Positions 53,141 through 64,000 of a stretch of DNA of 64,000 nucleotides are shown here, piece after piece (position 1 is the stretch's first letter; each line of letters begins with the position of its first letter). Made by a program: the position numbers and the translations under genes. This DNA is from Saccharothrix sp. ALI-22-I. Lineage in GTDB: Bacteria; Actinomycetota; Actinomycetes; Mycobacteriales; Pseudonocardiaceae. Location: the NCBI RefSeq assembly GCF_001984175.1, contig NZ_MTQP01000065.1:1-64000 (forward strand), given 5' to 3'. Under the pieces are notes generated by a model. The model saw only the letters and a program-made list of their open reading frames with translations. It was not told the origin of the DNA and made no database searches.

Positions 53141-53543
53141 CGCAACTGTCCAGCCTCGGATGAGCGTCGCGCAGACGGTCGGGAACGTCGTGCTGTGGGC
53201 GTTGCAGGTGCTGCTGGCCGCGTATTTCGTCTACAGCGGGATGTCGCTGCTCGGTGACGGCTTCGTGGGCAAGTTCGACAAGATCGGCTTCGGGCAGTGG
53301 CTGCGGTACGTCACCGGTGTGCTGGAGATCGCGGGCGCGCTCGGCCTGCTCGTACCGCGCCTGTGCGGGCTCGCTGCGTTGGGCCTGGTAGGCGTGATGG
53401 CGGGAGCGGTCGCCACGGAGCTGTTCATCCTGGGCGACACGGACGGCGCGGTGCTGCCCGCGACCCTGCTCGCATTGGCCGCCGTGGTGGCGTGGTTCCG
53501 CCGCGACACCGTCCGGGCGTTGCTTCAGTCCTTCGGGAAGTAG
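53133..53543 (+). CDS. DoxX-family membrane protein
   Basis: The protein has 136 residues and four helices (NVVLWALQVLLAAYFVYSGM; LRYVTGVLEIAGALGLLVPR; ALGLVGVMAGAVATELFILG; TLLALAAVVAWFRR) in the DoxX/DoxD-like fold. The family includes thiosulfate:quinone oxidoreductase subunits and redox-stress proteins, but most members are uncharacterised. Its start overlaps the CDP-alcohol phosphotransferase stop. Its last 19 bases overlap the convergent RibD-type gene. Confidence 0.85.
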   Translation: MPDATVQPRMSVAQTVGNVVLWALQVLLAAYFVYSGMSLLGDGFVGKFDKIGFGQWLRYVTGVLEIAGALGLLVPRLCGLAALGLVGVMAGAVATELFILGDTDGAVLPATLLALAAVVAWFRRDTVRALLQSFGK

Positions 53544-54196
53544 CGCAGCACGGCGACGTCACCCAGTTTGGTGACGTCCTCCAGGTGGAAGCGCCGGGCC
53601 GGGCCGCCCGGGAACTCGGCCGGGTTGACGAACCGCGGCGCGTTGGCCTGGCCGATCAGCATCGGGGCGACGGCCATCCGGACCTCGTCGGCCAGCCCCG
53701 CGGACAGGAACGCGGTGTGGATCGTGCCGCCGCCCTCCACCATGAGCCGGTCCACGCCACGCTCACCGAGGTCGTCCAGCAGCACGCCGAAGTCGATGGC
53801 CGGGCCGAGGGACACCACGTCCGCCAGGTCCCCGACCGCCGCTTGAGCACGTGGTCGGCCGGAATCCGTGGTGTAGACGAGCTTGTCGCCGCCGTGGTGC
53901 CAGAACTTGAGCGACGGGTCCAGATCACCGCTGCCGGTCACGGTGACCTTCAACGGGTACTCGGAACGTCCCTTTGCGACCCGCGCGGCACGTCGTTCGG
54001 CGCTGTTGACCAGCAGTCGAGGGTTGTCCCGGCGGATCGTCGCGGCGCCGACCAGGATCGCCCCGGACTCCGCGCGCACCCGGTCGACGTGGTCGAAGTC
54101 CTCGGCGTTGGACAGCGGGAACCGCTCCGCACCCCGGTCGTCGATGTAACCGTCCACACTGACCGCGACACTGAGCAGGACATACGGGCGATTCAC
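53525..54196 (-). CDS. RibD C-terminal (dihydrofolate-reductase-fold) reductase
   Basis: The protein has 223 residues and is a stand-alone RibD_C domain without a deaminase domain. It shows VLLSVAVSVDGYIDDRGAER, HVDRVRAESGAILVGAATIR then RDNPRL, and the NADPH-site motif VDRLMVEGGGTIHTAF. The closest functional precedent is the archaeal or fungal 2,5-diamino-6-ribosylaminopyrimidinone phosphate reductase (ArfC/Rib7), which reduces the ribose of the ring-opened GTP product. In a cluster with a GTP cyclohydrolase II and a creatininase homologue, this role is plausible. The GTG start is divergent from the sulfatase-like gene. Confidence 0.88.
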   Translation of the reverse strand: MNRPYVLLSVAVSVDGYIDDRGAERFPLSNAEDFDHVDRVRAESGAILVGAATIRRDNPRLLVNSAERRAARVAKGRSEYPLKVTVTGSGDLDPSLKFWHHGGDKLVYTTDSGRPRAQAAVGDLADVVSLGPAIDFGVLLDDLGERGVDRLMVEGGGTIHTAFLSAGLADEVRMAVAPMLIGQANAPRFVNPAEFPGGPARRFHLEDVTKLGDVAVLRYFPKD

Positions 54197-54280
54197 GCGT
54201 CTACCGTACCCACCCCTGAACCACCGGCAGGTGTGCGCGCGTTCTACTCATAGGGGTTGGCACGAATCGCGGAGGACGGC

Positions 54281-55912
54281 ATGGCCGAGGGTGTTGTGGA
54301 TCATCGCGTCCGTCGGGTCGTGGCGATCGTCCTGACCGTCCTGGCCGCCCTGTTCGTGTCGTTCGCGCTGGTCGTCCCCAGGGACTACGACCGGTTCGCG
54401 CTCGTCGAGTTCCTGCGCATCCCGGTGGAAGGGCTGCTCGCCGTGGTGCTGGTGCTCGTGCTGCCCGAACGCGCGCGACGCGTCGTCGCGCTGGTCGGCG
54501 GGCTCGGGCTCGGGGTGCTGCTCGTGGTGAAGGTGCTGGACATCGGCTTCGAGGAGGTGCTCGACCGGCCGTTCGACCTGGTGCTCGACTGGCCGTTGCT
54601 GACGCCCGCGATCGACTACGTGGACGTGACCTCGGGGCGGTTCGCGGCGATCGCGGTGGTGGTGTCGGCGGTGTTGCTGGCGGTCGTGGTGGTGTTCCTG
54701 ATGACACGGTCCGCGCTGCGGCTGACCGGAGTGGTGGGTCGTCACCGGCCCGTGGTCACGCGTGTGGTCGCGGTGCTCGCGGTCGTGTGGATCTCGGTCG
54801 CCGCGCCGGGGCTGGAGGTCGCGCCGGGTGTGCCGATCGCGTCGCACAGCACGGCGGAGTTCGTCTACGACCACGCCCGTCAGGTGCGGGCCGGTCTGCG
54901 TGACAAGGAGCAGTTCGCGGCGGAGGCGGCCGTGGACGCGTTCCGCGACACCCCGGCCGACCAGATGCTGACCGCTTTGCGCGGCAAGGACGTCGTCCTG
55001 GCGTTCGTGGAGAGCTACGGGCGTTCAGCGGTGGAGCACCCCGAGATGGGTCCGAAAGTGGGCGCGATGCTCGACGAGGGCACGCGGCGGCTGGCCGAGG
55101 CCGGGTACGGCTCGCGCAGCGCGTTCCTCACCTCGCCGACGGCGGGCGGCGGCAGTTGGCTCGCCCAGGCCACCCTGCTGTCCGGCCTGTGGATCGACAA
55201 CCAGCAGCGCTACCGCACCCTGCTGGCCAGCGACCGGTTGACGCTGGGCGGCGCGTTCCGGCACGCGGGCTGGCGTTCGGTGGGCGTCATGCCGGGCATC
55301 GTCAAGACCTGGCCGGAGGGCGAGTTCTTCGACTACAACCGGATCTACGCGTTCGACGACCTCGGCTACCGGGGGCCCCGGTTCGGCTACACGACCATGC
55401 CCGACCAGTACACGATGTCGATGTTCCAGCGCAAAGAGCGCGATGCCGAACACGATCCGGTGATGGCGGCGATCCCGCTGCTGTCCAGCCACGCGCCGTG
55501 GTCGCCCCAGGCGTCGACGATCGAGTGGGACGAGGTCGGTGACGGCTCGGTGTACAACTCGATGCAGTCGGGCGAGGCCCCGATGGAGGACATCTTCGGC
55601 CGTGACCCCTCGGTGGTGCGGGCCGACTACGCGCGGTCCGTCGAGTACTCGGTGAACACGCTCGTGTCCTACGTCGAGAACTACGGCGACGACGACCTCG
55701 TGCTGGTGTTCCTGGGTGACCACCAGCCCGCCCAGTTCGTGACGGGCGCGGACGCGAGCCGGGACGTGCCGATCACGATCGTGACCCGTGACAAGGCCGT
55801 GCTGGACCGGACCGCTGACTGGGGCTGGAACGACGGCCTCAAGCCCGGTCCGCAGGCCCCAGTCAGCCCGATGAACGCGTTCCGTGACCAGTTTCTGACG
55901 ACGTTCCGCTAA
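54281..55912 (+). CDS. LTA-synthase/sulfatase-family membrane protein
   Basis: The protein has 543 residues. Four N-terminal helices (AIVLTVLAALFVSFALVVPR; FAAIAVVVSAVLLAVVVVFL) are followed by an extracytoplasmic alkaline-phosphatase-superfamily domain: VVLAFVESYGRSAVEHPEMG, a Thr/Ser nucleophile region near SPTAGGGSWLAQ, and the metal-binding end LVLVFLGDHQPAQFV. Relatives include lipoteichoic acid synthases and phosphoethanolamine or phosphoglycerol transferases. ATG 54281 is chosen for its GGAGGA; a TTG 24 bases upstream is weaker. As the last gene beside the pterin-like cluster it may modify a lipid-linked product, but it could be independent. Confidence 0.8.
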   Translation: MAEGVVDHRVRRVVAIVLTVLAALFVSFALVVPRDYDRFALVEFLRIPVEGLLAVVLVLVLPERARRVVALVGGLGLGVLLVVKVLDIGFEEVLDRPFDLVLDWPLLTPAIDYVDVTSGRFAAIAVVVSAVLLAVVVVFLMTRSALRLTGVVGRHRPVVTRVVAVLAVVWISVAAPGLEVAPGVPIASHSTAEFVYDHARQVRAGLRDKEQFAAEAAVDAFRDTPADQMLTALRGKDVVLAFVESYGRSAVEHPEMGPKVGAMLDEGTRRLAEAGYGSRSAFLTSPTAGGGSWLAQATLLSGLWIDNQQRYRTLLASDRLTLGGAFRHAGWRSVGVMPGIVKTWPEGEFFDYNRIYAFDDLGYRGPRFGYTTMPDQYTMSMFQRKERDAEHDPVMAAIPLLSSHAPWSPQASTIEWDEVGDGSVYNSMQSGEAPMEDIFGRDPSVVRADYARSVEYSVNTLVSYVENYGDDDLVLVFLGDHQPAQFVTGADASRDVPITIVTRDKAVLDRTADWGWNDGLKPGPQAPVSPMNAFRDQFLTTFR

Positions 55913-56001
55913 TGTCGGAATTTCCCGGGGGCCAGTCACCCATCCGCCACGAATGCACTACGGTCGGTGGCTGCAGACAGATCCACTTTCGGGGGAGCTC
56001 T

Positions 56002-57465
56002 ATGAGGTTTTTCCGACGTAGGCTGCTGACCGCCACCGCTCTGGTCGGAGCGACGACGCTGGTCAGCGCCATGACGACGGTGTCGACGGCGAGCGCCGGC
56101 GACGATGTGAGCGCTCGCCTCGCCGAGTCGCTGCGGCAGGCCGTGGTCGCGCAGGACTTCAAGGACGTCATCGACCTGACGCCGCCGGAGCAGATGACGG
56201 CGTCGTCCGGGGAGGGCACGTCCCGGGCGGGCACGTCCCGCGCCGGCGCGCCGGAGAAGTACGACTCGGTGCCCGCCGAGGAGATGGCCGCCGAGCTGTC
56301 GGCCTCGTCGAGCGCCGCCGCCGGCCGGCCGATCCACCAGATGCCGAACATGGACCTCGCGGTGATCGAGCTGGACAGCTACGGCCGGCCGATCGCGATG
56401 GCCGACGTGCTGCTCAGCCCGCAGTACCCGAACGGCGTCGTGGTGCCGCTGAACAAGCGGAAGCTGTCCACCGACCAGGTGCGCTACCGGTGGTGGGACG
56501 ACACCGAGTGGGACGTCAACGGCGGCCAGGGCACCGTTGACGTGCTCGCCGGCCGGGAGAAGGCGCCCATCGACTTCTCCTCGCCGTACCCGGCCTCGGT
56601 GCTGAAGCTGATGGTGGGCTTCGGCGTGCTGCGGCTGGCCGACGCGGGTCGGGTGAACCTCGACGCCGTCTACGACTACCAGCCGGTGACGATCAACCCG
56701 GCGTGCGGCGGCGCGTCCAGCAAGGTGATCCGGCAGCACTTCGACGAGATGATCACCAAGTCGCAGAACGAGTCGACCTGCGCGCTGATCAAGATGATCC
56801 ACGACCTGGGCGCGTGGAACGAGGTCAACCAGATGTTCGTGGACCTCGGCATGCCGACGCTGATGGTGACCGGGACCAACCCGGGCAACGGCGGCCGGTG
56901 GATCGGGTCGAACATGAGCAGCATCGACACCGCGAAGCTGCTCCTGCTGGTCAACGGCGGCTACGGCACGCTGTGGACGACCGACGCGGGCAAGTCGGTC
57001 ACCCGCAACGAGCTGAGCGCGTCGTCGCGTCGCCAGTTCCTGAAGTCGCTGGGCGACCAGGGCCACAACGAGATGCTGTCCACCACCAACCACTGCGGGC
57101 GCGACTACCCGGTCCAGGGCATCCCGCAGGTCACGCCGTCGCGCTGGGTCAAGGCCGACGGCACGATGACCGTCGGTGCGGCCGTGTACGACAGCGACGT
57201 GCGCCCGTGCGACGCCGTCGCCGAGGTGACCTTCGGTCACAAGACCGGCTGGGTCGACACGACCGGTAGTGACGCGGGCATCGTGAAGTCGTTGCCGGGC
57301 AAGAAGAAGCGCAACTACATCGTGGTCGCGTTCTCCAACCTGGGCACCGACTACGTCGACACCTACCGCCCCGCCGACCGGCCCGGCGTCTTCCCGGTGC
57401 TGTACACCGAGAAGTACGCCAAGCTGGGTGCGGCCGTGGACCGGATCGTCACTTCGCTGCGCTGA
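56002..57465 (+). CDS. Secreted class A beta-lactamase-fold serine hydrolase
   Basis: The protein has 487 residues. The signal peptide is at about 1-32 (RRLLTATALVGATTLVSAM). The hydrolase domain shows SxxK as PASVLKLMVG (Ser199, Lys202), an SxN-type triad as KSQNES (Ser254), and KTG as FGHKTGWV (Lys414). A 160-residue N-terminal extension precedes the domain. The spacing between motifs is longer than in true class A enzymes, so this is more likely a PBP-like carboxypeptidase or esterase than a resistance lactamase. GGGGGAGC precedes the ATG. It is followed by a strong terminator with a T-rich tail. Confidence 0.82.
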   Translation: MRFFRRRLLTATALVGATTLVSAMTTVSTASAGDDVSARLAESLRQAVVAQDFKDVIDLTPPEQMTASSGEGTSRAGTSRAGAPEKYDSVPAEEMAAELSASSSAAAGRPIHQMPNMDLAVIELDSYGRPIAMADVLLSPQYPNGVVVPLNKRKLSTDQVRYRWWDDTEWDVNGGQGTVDVLAGREKAPIDFSSPYPASVLKLMVGFGVLRLADAGRVNLDAVYDYQPVTINPACGGASSKVIRQHFDEMITKSQNESTCALIKMIHDLGAWNEVNQMFVDLGMPTLMVTGTNPGNGGRWIGSNMSSIDTAKLLLLVNGGYGTLWTTDAGKSVTRNELSASSRRQFLKSLGDQGHNEMLSTTNHCGRDYPVQGIPQVTPSRWVKADGTMTVGAAVYDSDVRPCDAVAEVTFGHKTGWVDTTGSDAGIVKSLPGKKKRNYIVVAFSNLGTDYVDTYRPADRPGVFPVLYTEKYAKLGAAVDRIVTSLR

Positions 57466-57481
57466 TAGTCGTTCTTCCGCG

Positions 57482-57513
57482 ATCGCCCGTCGGCTTCCGA
57501 GCCGGCGGGCGAT
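57482..57513 (+). terminator. Terminator after serine hydrolase gene
   Basis: A 14-bp stem with one mismatch (ATCGCCCGTCGGCT, loop TCCG, AGCCGGCGGGCGAT) is followed by TTCTTT, the most canonical intrinsic terminator in the window. Confidence 0.9.
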
Positions 57514-57556
57514 TTCTTTGCCGGAACGTCCAGACGGCCGCCGACCCGGCGACGTG

Positions 57557-57592
57557 GTCGCGCGGGCAGGAGGCGTGACCTGCCCGCGCGAC
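57557..57592 (-). terminator. Terminator for the SnoaL-like gene
   Basis: A perfect 14-bp stem (GTCGCGCGGGCAGG and complement) with an 8-base loop lies 22 bases beyond the stop codon of the minus-strand gene at 57615. Confidence 0.75.
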
Positions 57593-57614
57593 GACGCGCG
57601 ATGACGTGACGACG

Positions 57615-58163
57615 TCAGCGGCCGTCGAGGCGGTCGGGGATTCGGGCCAGTTTGTAGGTCTTCCAGAAGAACTGGTCGGCGGCGTGCTGGTCGGAGGCGT
57701 AGTTGACGGCTTCCACGATGCGCCGGCCGCGGATGCGGAACGCCAGGGCCCAGGTGATGTCCAAGCCCACCGGGGTGGTGCTCCAACCGCGGTGCAGGTC
57801 GACGACCCAGTCGCCGTCGGCGGCCAGGAAGATCGTCTCCGCGCGGAAGCCGGCTTTGCCGAGTTGGGCGAAGAACGCCACCACCTCCTCGACGCCGACC
57901 TTGGTGCCGGACAGGGGGTGGTGGCCGGGGATGGTCCAGCGGATGTCGTTGGCGAAGAACCGGCGCAGTTTGTTCAGGTCACCCGACCCGTAGGCGGCGT
58001 AGTAGTCCTTGATCAGCTTGACGTTCGGGTGGTCTTGGCTGCCCGGGGTGGCGGTGGCGGTACCGGCGCCGAGCAACGAGCCTGCCGCCACCCCCACCGC
58101 GGTCAACCCGAAACCGCGCAGCAGATCGGCACGGGACACGCCTGCAGGGTCTTCCGTCGTCAT
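57615..58163 (-). CDS. Exported SnoaL-like (NTF2-fold) protein
   Basis: The protein has 182 residues. The N-terminus is a probable export signal (RADLLRGFGLTAVGVAAGSL, cleavage near ATA-TP), Tat-like in length but without twin arginines. The mature part is a single NTF2/SnoaL domain (LIKDYYAAYGSGDLNKLRRF; DIRWTIPGHHPLSGTKVGVE; TWALAFRIRGRRIVEAVNYA). The family covers polyketide cyclases and limonene-epoxide-hydrolase relatives, but most secreted forms have no known function. AGGAGTG precedes ATG 58163. It is monocistronic. Confidence 0.85.
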   Translation of the reverse strand: MTTEDPAGVSRADLLRGFGLTAVGVAAGSLLGAGTATATPGSQDHPNVKLIKDYYAAYGSGDLNKLRRFFANDIRWTIPGHHPLSGTKVGVEEVVAFFAQLGKAGFRAETIFLAADGDWVVDLHRGWSTTPVGLDITWALAFRIRGRRIVEAVNYASDQHAADQFFWKTYKLARIPDRLDGR

Positions 58164-58267
58164 GCTCACTCCTGGTTGAGGGGTCACGAATCCCATCGGG
58201 GTATGGGAATTCGTTGACACCCCGACCGTATGGTCGCCGAGCGTGACAGGTCCAATACTTGCCGCGA

Positions 58268-60409
58268 TTACACATCCGTATAGGTATCGGGCATCAGCCA
58301 CAAAACGCCCATCGGCGGCAGGGTGAGCACCGCCGAAGCGGGTTGACCCTGGTACGGCACCTCCTCCGCGACCACCTCGCCGAGGTTGCCCACCCCGGAC
58401 CCGCCGTAGTCGCCGCCGTCCGTGTTGACGGCCTCACGCCACCGGCCCGCCTTCGGGAGCCCGATGCGGTAATCCGGACGCGGCACGCCGGCGAAGTTCG
58501 CCACGCACGCCACCACGTCACCTTGCGATTCACCGTGCCGGAGGAACGCGAACACCAGGTCCGACCCGTGCACCCAGGTGAACCCGTCCGGGCTGGTGTC
58601 CCGGCTGTGCAGGGCGGGCGTGGACCGGTAGACCCGGTTCAGGTCCGCCACCAGCCGCCGCACGCCCGAGTGCGCCGGCGCGTCCAGCAGGTGCCAGTCC
58701 AGCCCGAACTCCGACCACTCCTCCCGCTGCCCGAACTCCCCGCCCATGAACAGCAGCTGCTTGCCCGGGTGCGCCCACATGAACGCGAACAACGACCGCA
58801 GCGACGCCGCCTTGTTCCAGTCGTCCCCCGGCATCCGCCGCCACAACGACCCCTTGCCGTGCACGACCTCGTCGTGCGACAGCGGCAGCACGAAGTTCTC
58901 ACTCCACGCGTAGCTCAACGAGAACGTGATCTCGTCCTGGCGCGGCCCGCGATCGACCGGTTCCAGCCCGAAGAACCGCAGGTCGTCGTGCATCCAGCCC
59001 ATGTTCCACTTGAACCCGAACCCCAACCCGTCGTGGTCGGTCGGCCGGGTCACGCCGGGCCAGGTGGTGGACTCCTCGGCGATCATCACGACCCCGGGGT
59101 GGTGCTTGTAGACGGTCGCGTTCAACTCCTGGAGGAACCGCACCGCCTCCAGGTTCTCCCGTCCACCGTGGACGTTCGGCTCCCACGCGCCCTCGGGCCG
59201 CGAGTAGTCCAGGTACAGCATGGACGCCACCGCGTCCACCCGCAGCCCGTCGACGTGGAACTCCTCCACCCAGTACAGGGCGTTGGCCACCAGGAAGTTG
59301 CGCACCTCGGGCCGCCCGAAGTCGAACACGTACGTGCCCCAGTCCGGGTGCTCGCCGCGCCGGGGGTCGGGGTGCTCGTACAGCGCGGTCCCGTCGAACC
59401 GCGCCAACGCCCACTCGTCACGCGGGAAGTGCGCCGGCACCCAGTCCACGATCACGCCGATACCGCGCTGGTGCAGCGCGTCCACGAAATACCGGAAATC
59501 GTCCGGCGAACCGAACCGCGAGGTCGGCGCGTAGTACGACGTCACCTGGTAGCCCCACGACCCGCCGTACGGGTGCTCGGCCACCGGCAGCAGCTCCACG
59601 TGCGTGAACCCGAGCTCGGTGACGTAGTCGGCCAGCTCGACGGCCAACTCCCGGTACCCCAACCCCGGCCGCCACGACCCCAAGTGCACCTCGTACACCG
59701 AAACCGGTGCACGCGACCAGTCGGTCGCCGACCGCGCGGCCAACCAGGAATCGTCGCCCCACTCGTGGACGGACGTGTGCACCACCGACTCCGGCAACCG
59801 GGCCGCGAACGCCATCGGGTCGGCCTTCTCGCGCCACACCCCGTCCGCACCGAGCACCCGGAACCGGTACTCCGCGCCCGCCGCCACACCCGGTACGAAC
59901 AGCTCCCACACCCCGGCGTCCAGCCGCCGCATCGGCAACCCGAACACCTGCACGCCCGACGCGTGAGGCGCCCACACCGCGAAGGCCGTGCCGGACACAC
60001 CCCCCAGCGAACGGGGGTGCGCGCCCAGCACCTCCCACAACCGCTCGTGCCGTCCCTCGCCGATCAGGTACAGGTCCAGCTCACCGACCGTGGGCAGCCA
60101 CCGGTACGGGTCGTCCACCAGCTCGATCCGGTCGGCGGACACCACCTCGAACCGGTAGTCCGCCAACCGCACCGGCACCACACCGGAGAACAGCCCGTCC
60201 CGCAACCGCCCCAACCCGAACCGCTCACCGGCCGAGGTCACCACCGTCACCTCGGCCGCGCCGGGTTGCAGCGCACGCACCACCGCACCGGCGGGCCGTG
60301 GATGCGCGCCCAACACCTGGTGCGGGTTCGCGTGGGTTCCGGCGAGCAGCCGGTCCACCGCGTCCGGGTCCGGCGCCCCGAGGTCCACAACGGACAGTTC
60401 AACGGTCAT
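58268..60409 (-). CDS. glgB: 1,4-alpha-glucan branching enzyme GlgB
   Basis: The protein has 713 residues. It has an N-terminal CBM48 region and a GH13 barrel. The nucleophile is in [13 protein letters not shown], the acid/base in [13 protein letters not shown], and the third acid with [16 protein letters not shown]-terminal beta domain follows. It makes alpha-1,6 branches in the glucan built by GlgE. Its start overlaps the end of pep2 by 11 bases, and it is the last gene of the glgE-treS-pep2-glgB operon. Confidence 0.97.
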   Translation of the reverse strand: MTVELSVVDLGAPDPDAVDRLLAGTHANPHQVLGAHPRPAGAVVRALQPGAAEVTVVTSAGERFGLGRLRDGLFSGVVPVRLADYRFEVVSADRIELVDDPYRWLPTVGELDLYLIGEGRHERLWEVLGAHPRSLGGVSGTAFAVWAPHASGVQVFGLPMRRLDAGVWELFVPGVAAGAEYRFRVLGADGVWREKADPMAFAARLPESVVHTSVHEWGDDSWLAARSATDWSRAPVSVYEVHLGSWRPGLGYRELAVELADYVTELGFTHVELLPVAEHPYGGSWGYQVTSYYAPTSRFGSPDDFRYFVDALHQRGIGVIVDWVPAHFPRDEWALARFDGTALYEHPDPRRGEHPDWGTYVFDFGRPEVRNFLVANALYWVEEFHVDGLRVDAVASMLYLDYSRPEGAWEPNVHGGRENLEAVRFLQELNATVYKHHPGVVMIAEESTTWPGVTRPTDHDGLGFGFKWNMGWMHDDLRFFGLEPVDRGPRQDEITFSLSYAWSENFVLPLSHDEVVHGKGSLWRRMPGDDWNKAASLRSLFAFMWAHPGKQLLFMGGEFGQREEWSEFGLDWHLLDAPAHSGVRRLVADLNRVYRSTPALHSRDTSPDGFTWVHGSDLVFAFLRHGESQGDVVACVANFAGVPRPDYRIGLPKAGRWREAVNTDGGDYGGSGVGNLGEVVAEEVPYQGQPASAVLTLPPMGVLWLMPDTYTDV

Positions 60410-61882
60410 CGTCGGCCTCCTGGCCCACCAGCCGCCGCACCGCGCGCAGCGGGATGTCGACCCAGTCGGGCCGGTTGCGGGTCTCGTACACCGTCTCGTA
60501 GACGGCCTTCTCCAGCTCGAACGCGGTCAGCAGCGGACCGGTGGGGTCGAACCCGGCCACCTCCGCGTACCCCGCGATGAACGCCGAGCGGTTGTGCGTG
60601 GTCCACTGCCGGGCCCGCCGGCGCAGCTCCGGCGCCGGGTTGAACAGCCGCAACTGGTGCTGCGCCGCGTAGTCCAGCGACCGCAACATGCCCGCGATGT
60701 CCCGCAACGGCGACTGCAACGCGACCCGTTCCGCGATCGGCGCGGCCGGCTCACCCTCGAAGTCGATGAGCAACCAGGTCGACGGCGTCCGCAACGCCTG
60801 CCCGAGGTGCAGGTCACCGTGCACCCGCTGCACCGGCACCCTGCTCGGCACCCCGCCAGGCAACCCGCCCGTCGCTCGACCTGGCATCCCACCTGGCACC
60901 GAAGCGACTGCGGCGAACGCGGCCCGCAAGCGGTCGGCGTGCGGTGCCAACTCCGGCACCACCGCCAGCGCCGACTCCAGGTGCGCCGTCATCCCGTCGC
61001 TCAACGACCGCGCGTCGACCACGTCCGTGCCCAGTTCCCGCGCCAGATCGGCGTGCACCGCGGCCACCGCGCCGCCCAGCCGCCGCGCCTCGGCGGCGAA
61101 ATCGGCACCGGCGTCGGTCGGCGGTGCGGCGGTGTCGCCGAACAGGTCCCGGACGCTGGTCATCGCCATCGCCCAGCCCTCGGCCGCGTTCGCCGCAAAC
61201 GCTTGCAGCATGCCGAACGTGGCGGGCGCGCCGTCCACCGAACCCTCGACCGCGCCGAGCAGCGTGGCGATGTGCCGCGACCGGGCCCGGCGCAGCGCGC
61301 GGTGCGCCTCCAGGTCCGGGTTCAGCCCCGCCGCGACCCGCCGGTACAGCTTGAGGATGTACCGGTCGGCGTACACGATCGAGGTGTTCGACTGTTCGGC
61401 CCCGATCGGCCGGCCGACCAGCCCGCGCCGACTCGACCCGGTGAACGACGGCTCCGGCGTGAACGAAAGATCACCCCGCCGCGCCCGCTGCCCGATCAGC
61501 TGCAACAACACGGAGTTCAGCTCGGCATCACCGGTCGCGTCGTACACGACGCACCCGTCGAACCCGGCCAGCACGGCGGGCGCCAGCTGGTCCGGCAACG
61601 TGGAGCGCACGCCGATCGGCACCTGGTACCGCTCGGCCGGGCCGCCGTCGGCGAACCGCACCGACGCCACGACCAGCAGCCCCAGCGGACCGCCGGACGC
61701 GCGCCGGTCGACCAGTTCGGTGGTCTGCTCGACGTCGACACCGTCGACCGGGCGGCCCTTCCCACCGAACCAGCGCTGCCACGGCAACCAGGCGGCCAGG
61801 GCGCGCTCCAGCCGGGGCCGCAGGTCTGCCGTCGGCGGAGCCGACGGTTCGGCCGGAAGCGGGGCCGACGATCGGACCGGGG

Positions 61883-61886
<4 letters not shown>
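60399..61886 (-). CDS. pep2: Maltokinase (Pep2/Mak)
   Basis: The protein has 495 residues. Maltokinase makes maltose 1-phosphate from maltose and ATP. The N-terminal cap domain starts [20 protein letters not shown], and the aminoglycoside-kinase-like domain has the catalytic loop [15 protein letters not shown] and the metal site LLIDFEGEP. Its ATG overlaps the treS stop (ATGA), which fits direct use of the maltose made by TreS. Together they convert trehalose to maltose 1-phosphate for GlgE. A short Gly/Pro-rich loop ([16 protein letters not shown]) lies before the catalytic loop. Confidence 0.95.
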
Positions 61887-63573
<1,687 letters not shown>

Positions 63574-63577
<4 letters not shown>

Positions 63578-64000
63578 ACTTCCCCCACCGAGACGATGTG
63601 CGCGACCGCCCGCTGCGGGTCGAGCTTGACGTAGTTGGACCGGCCCCAGTCGAAGACCTCGCCGGTGACCTCGTCCCGGGCCGCGAACCGGGCGCCGTCC
63701 GGCAGGCCCAGCGCGGCCAGGTCGAGCGTGACCGTGCCGTCCTGCGGCCGGTCGGGGTCGAGGGTGACCACGCACACGACCGCGCGCCCGGTGTCCGGGT
63801 CGGTCTTCGAGTACGCGATCAGGTTGTCGTTGTCGACCTGGTGGAACCGCAGCGTGCGCAGCTGCCGCAACGCCGGGTGGGCGCGCCGGATGCGGTTGAG
63901 CCGGGCCAGCCACGGCTGCAACGTGTCACCGGAGTAGTCCCTGGGCCGCAGCTCGTACTTCTCCGAGTCCAGGTACTCCTCGCTGCCCTCGCGCACGGCC
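63574..64000 (-). CDS. glgE: GlgE maltosyltransferase, C-terminal part (cut by window edge)
   Basis: The visible 141 codons end a GlgE protein: [40 protein letters not shown], and the C-terminal beta domain to [10 protein letters not shown]. GlgE extends alpha-1,4-glucans from maltose 1-phosphate. The YLDSEKYE segment, with Tyr and Lys-Tyr conserved in GlgE, distinguishes it from other GH13 enzymes. The remaining roughly 500 residues lie beyond the right edge. It is the upstream member of the treS-pep2-glgB unit. Confidence 0.9.

Noticed and set aside
56002-57465. Antibiotic-resistance class A beta-lactamase
   Set aside because: The SxxK and KTG motifs are present, but motif spacing is too long, there is a large N-terminal extension and no Glu166-type omega-loop motif is evident. 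A general serine hydrolase call is safer.
58259-60580. 773-codon plus-strand frame opposite glgB
   Set aside because: It is a mirror frame of a well-identified branching enzyme, rich in His/Pro/Arg/Val with no family features.

Overview
The window is high-GC DNA with strong GC3 bias, frequent GTG starts, ATGA/GTGA overlaps, SARP and ECF42 regulators, CBM2-linked polysaccharidases and a GlgE operon. It comes from a filamentous actinomycete. The gene mix fits Pseudonocardiales (Saccharothrix/Lentzea-like), but the genus is a guess. I saw no rRNA or tRNA gene and no CRISPR array.

Layout. 1-7.6 kb: the 3' part of a coiled-coil membrane protein, then a tight operon of a SARP regulator, a type VII secretion EccE-like protein, a LuxR-type regulator and a beta-helix/AAA+ (EccA-like) fusion. 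Broken response-regulator genes lie on both sides of this operon. 7.6-12.4 kb: a lipoprotein, two integrase fragments in opposite orientation, an MFS exporter divergent from an ArsR-type regulator around a perfect palindrome, then remnants of a sugar permease and a GH32 enzyme. 12.4-18.1 kb: a DGPF protein with its ECF42 sigma factor behind a matching promoter, an XRE regulator, a secreted propeller-like protein, a WYL regulator and a DinB protein. 18.1-23.1 kb: a LacI remnant, a CebR-type box, a secreted CBM2-GH5 cellulase, an SGNH-CBM2 esterase, and a PadR/HAAS pair. 23.3-29.6 kb: a beta-galactoside-type locus (GH42, ABC binding protein, two permeases, LacI) with two matching operators in the divergent promoter region. 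30-38.4 kb: an ATP-grasp protein, an unrecognised two-domain protein, and a two-component system with an ABC transporter. 38.4-46.5 kb: a complete type II Wadjet defence operon (jetD-jetA-jetB-jetC).

46.7-55.9 kb is the most interesting stretch. A divergent GTP cyclohydrolase II, a PTPS fold protein lacking its catalytic and metal residues, a GT4 glycosyltransferase, a methyltransferase, a flippase-like membrane protein, a creatininase-family hydrolase, a BchC-like dehydrogenase, a CDP-alcohol phosphotransferase, a DoxX protein, a RibD-type reductase and an LTA-synthase-like protein lie in alternating, partly overlapping units. Together they read as an uncharacterised pathway that opens GTP and builds a pyrimidine- or pterin-derived, possibly lipid-linked, product. 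Its early steps resemble the archaeal ArfA/ArfB/ArfC route.

56-64 kb: a secreted class A beta-lactamase-fold protein, a SnoaL-like protein and the glgE-treS-pep2-glgB operon for maltose-1-phosphate/alpha-glucan metabolism. glgE is cut by the right edge.
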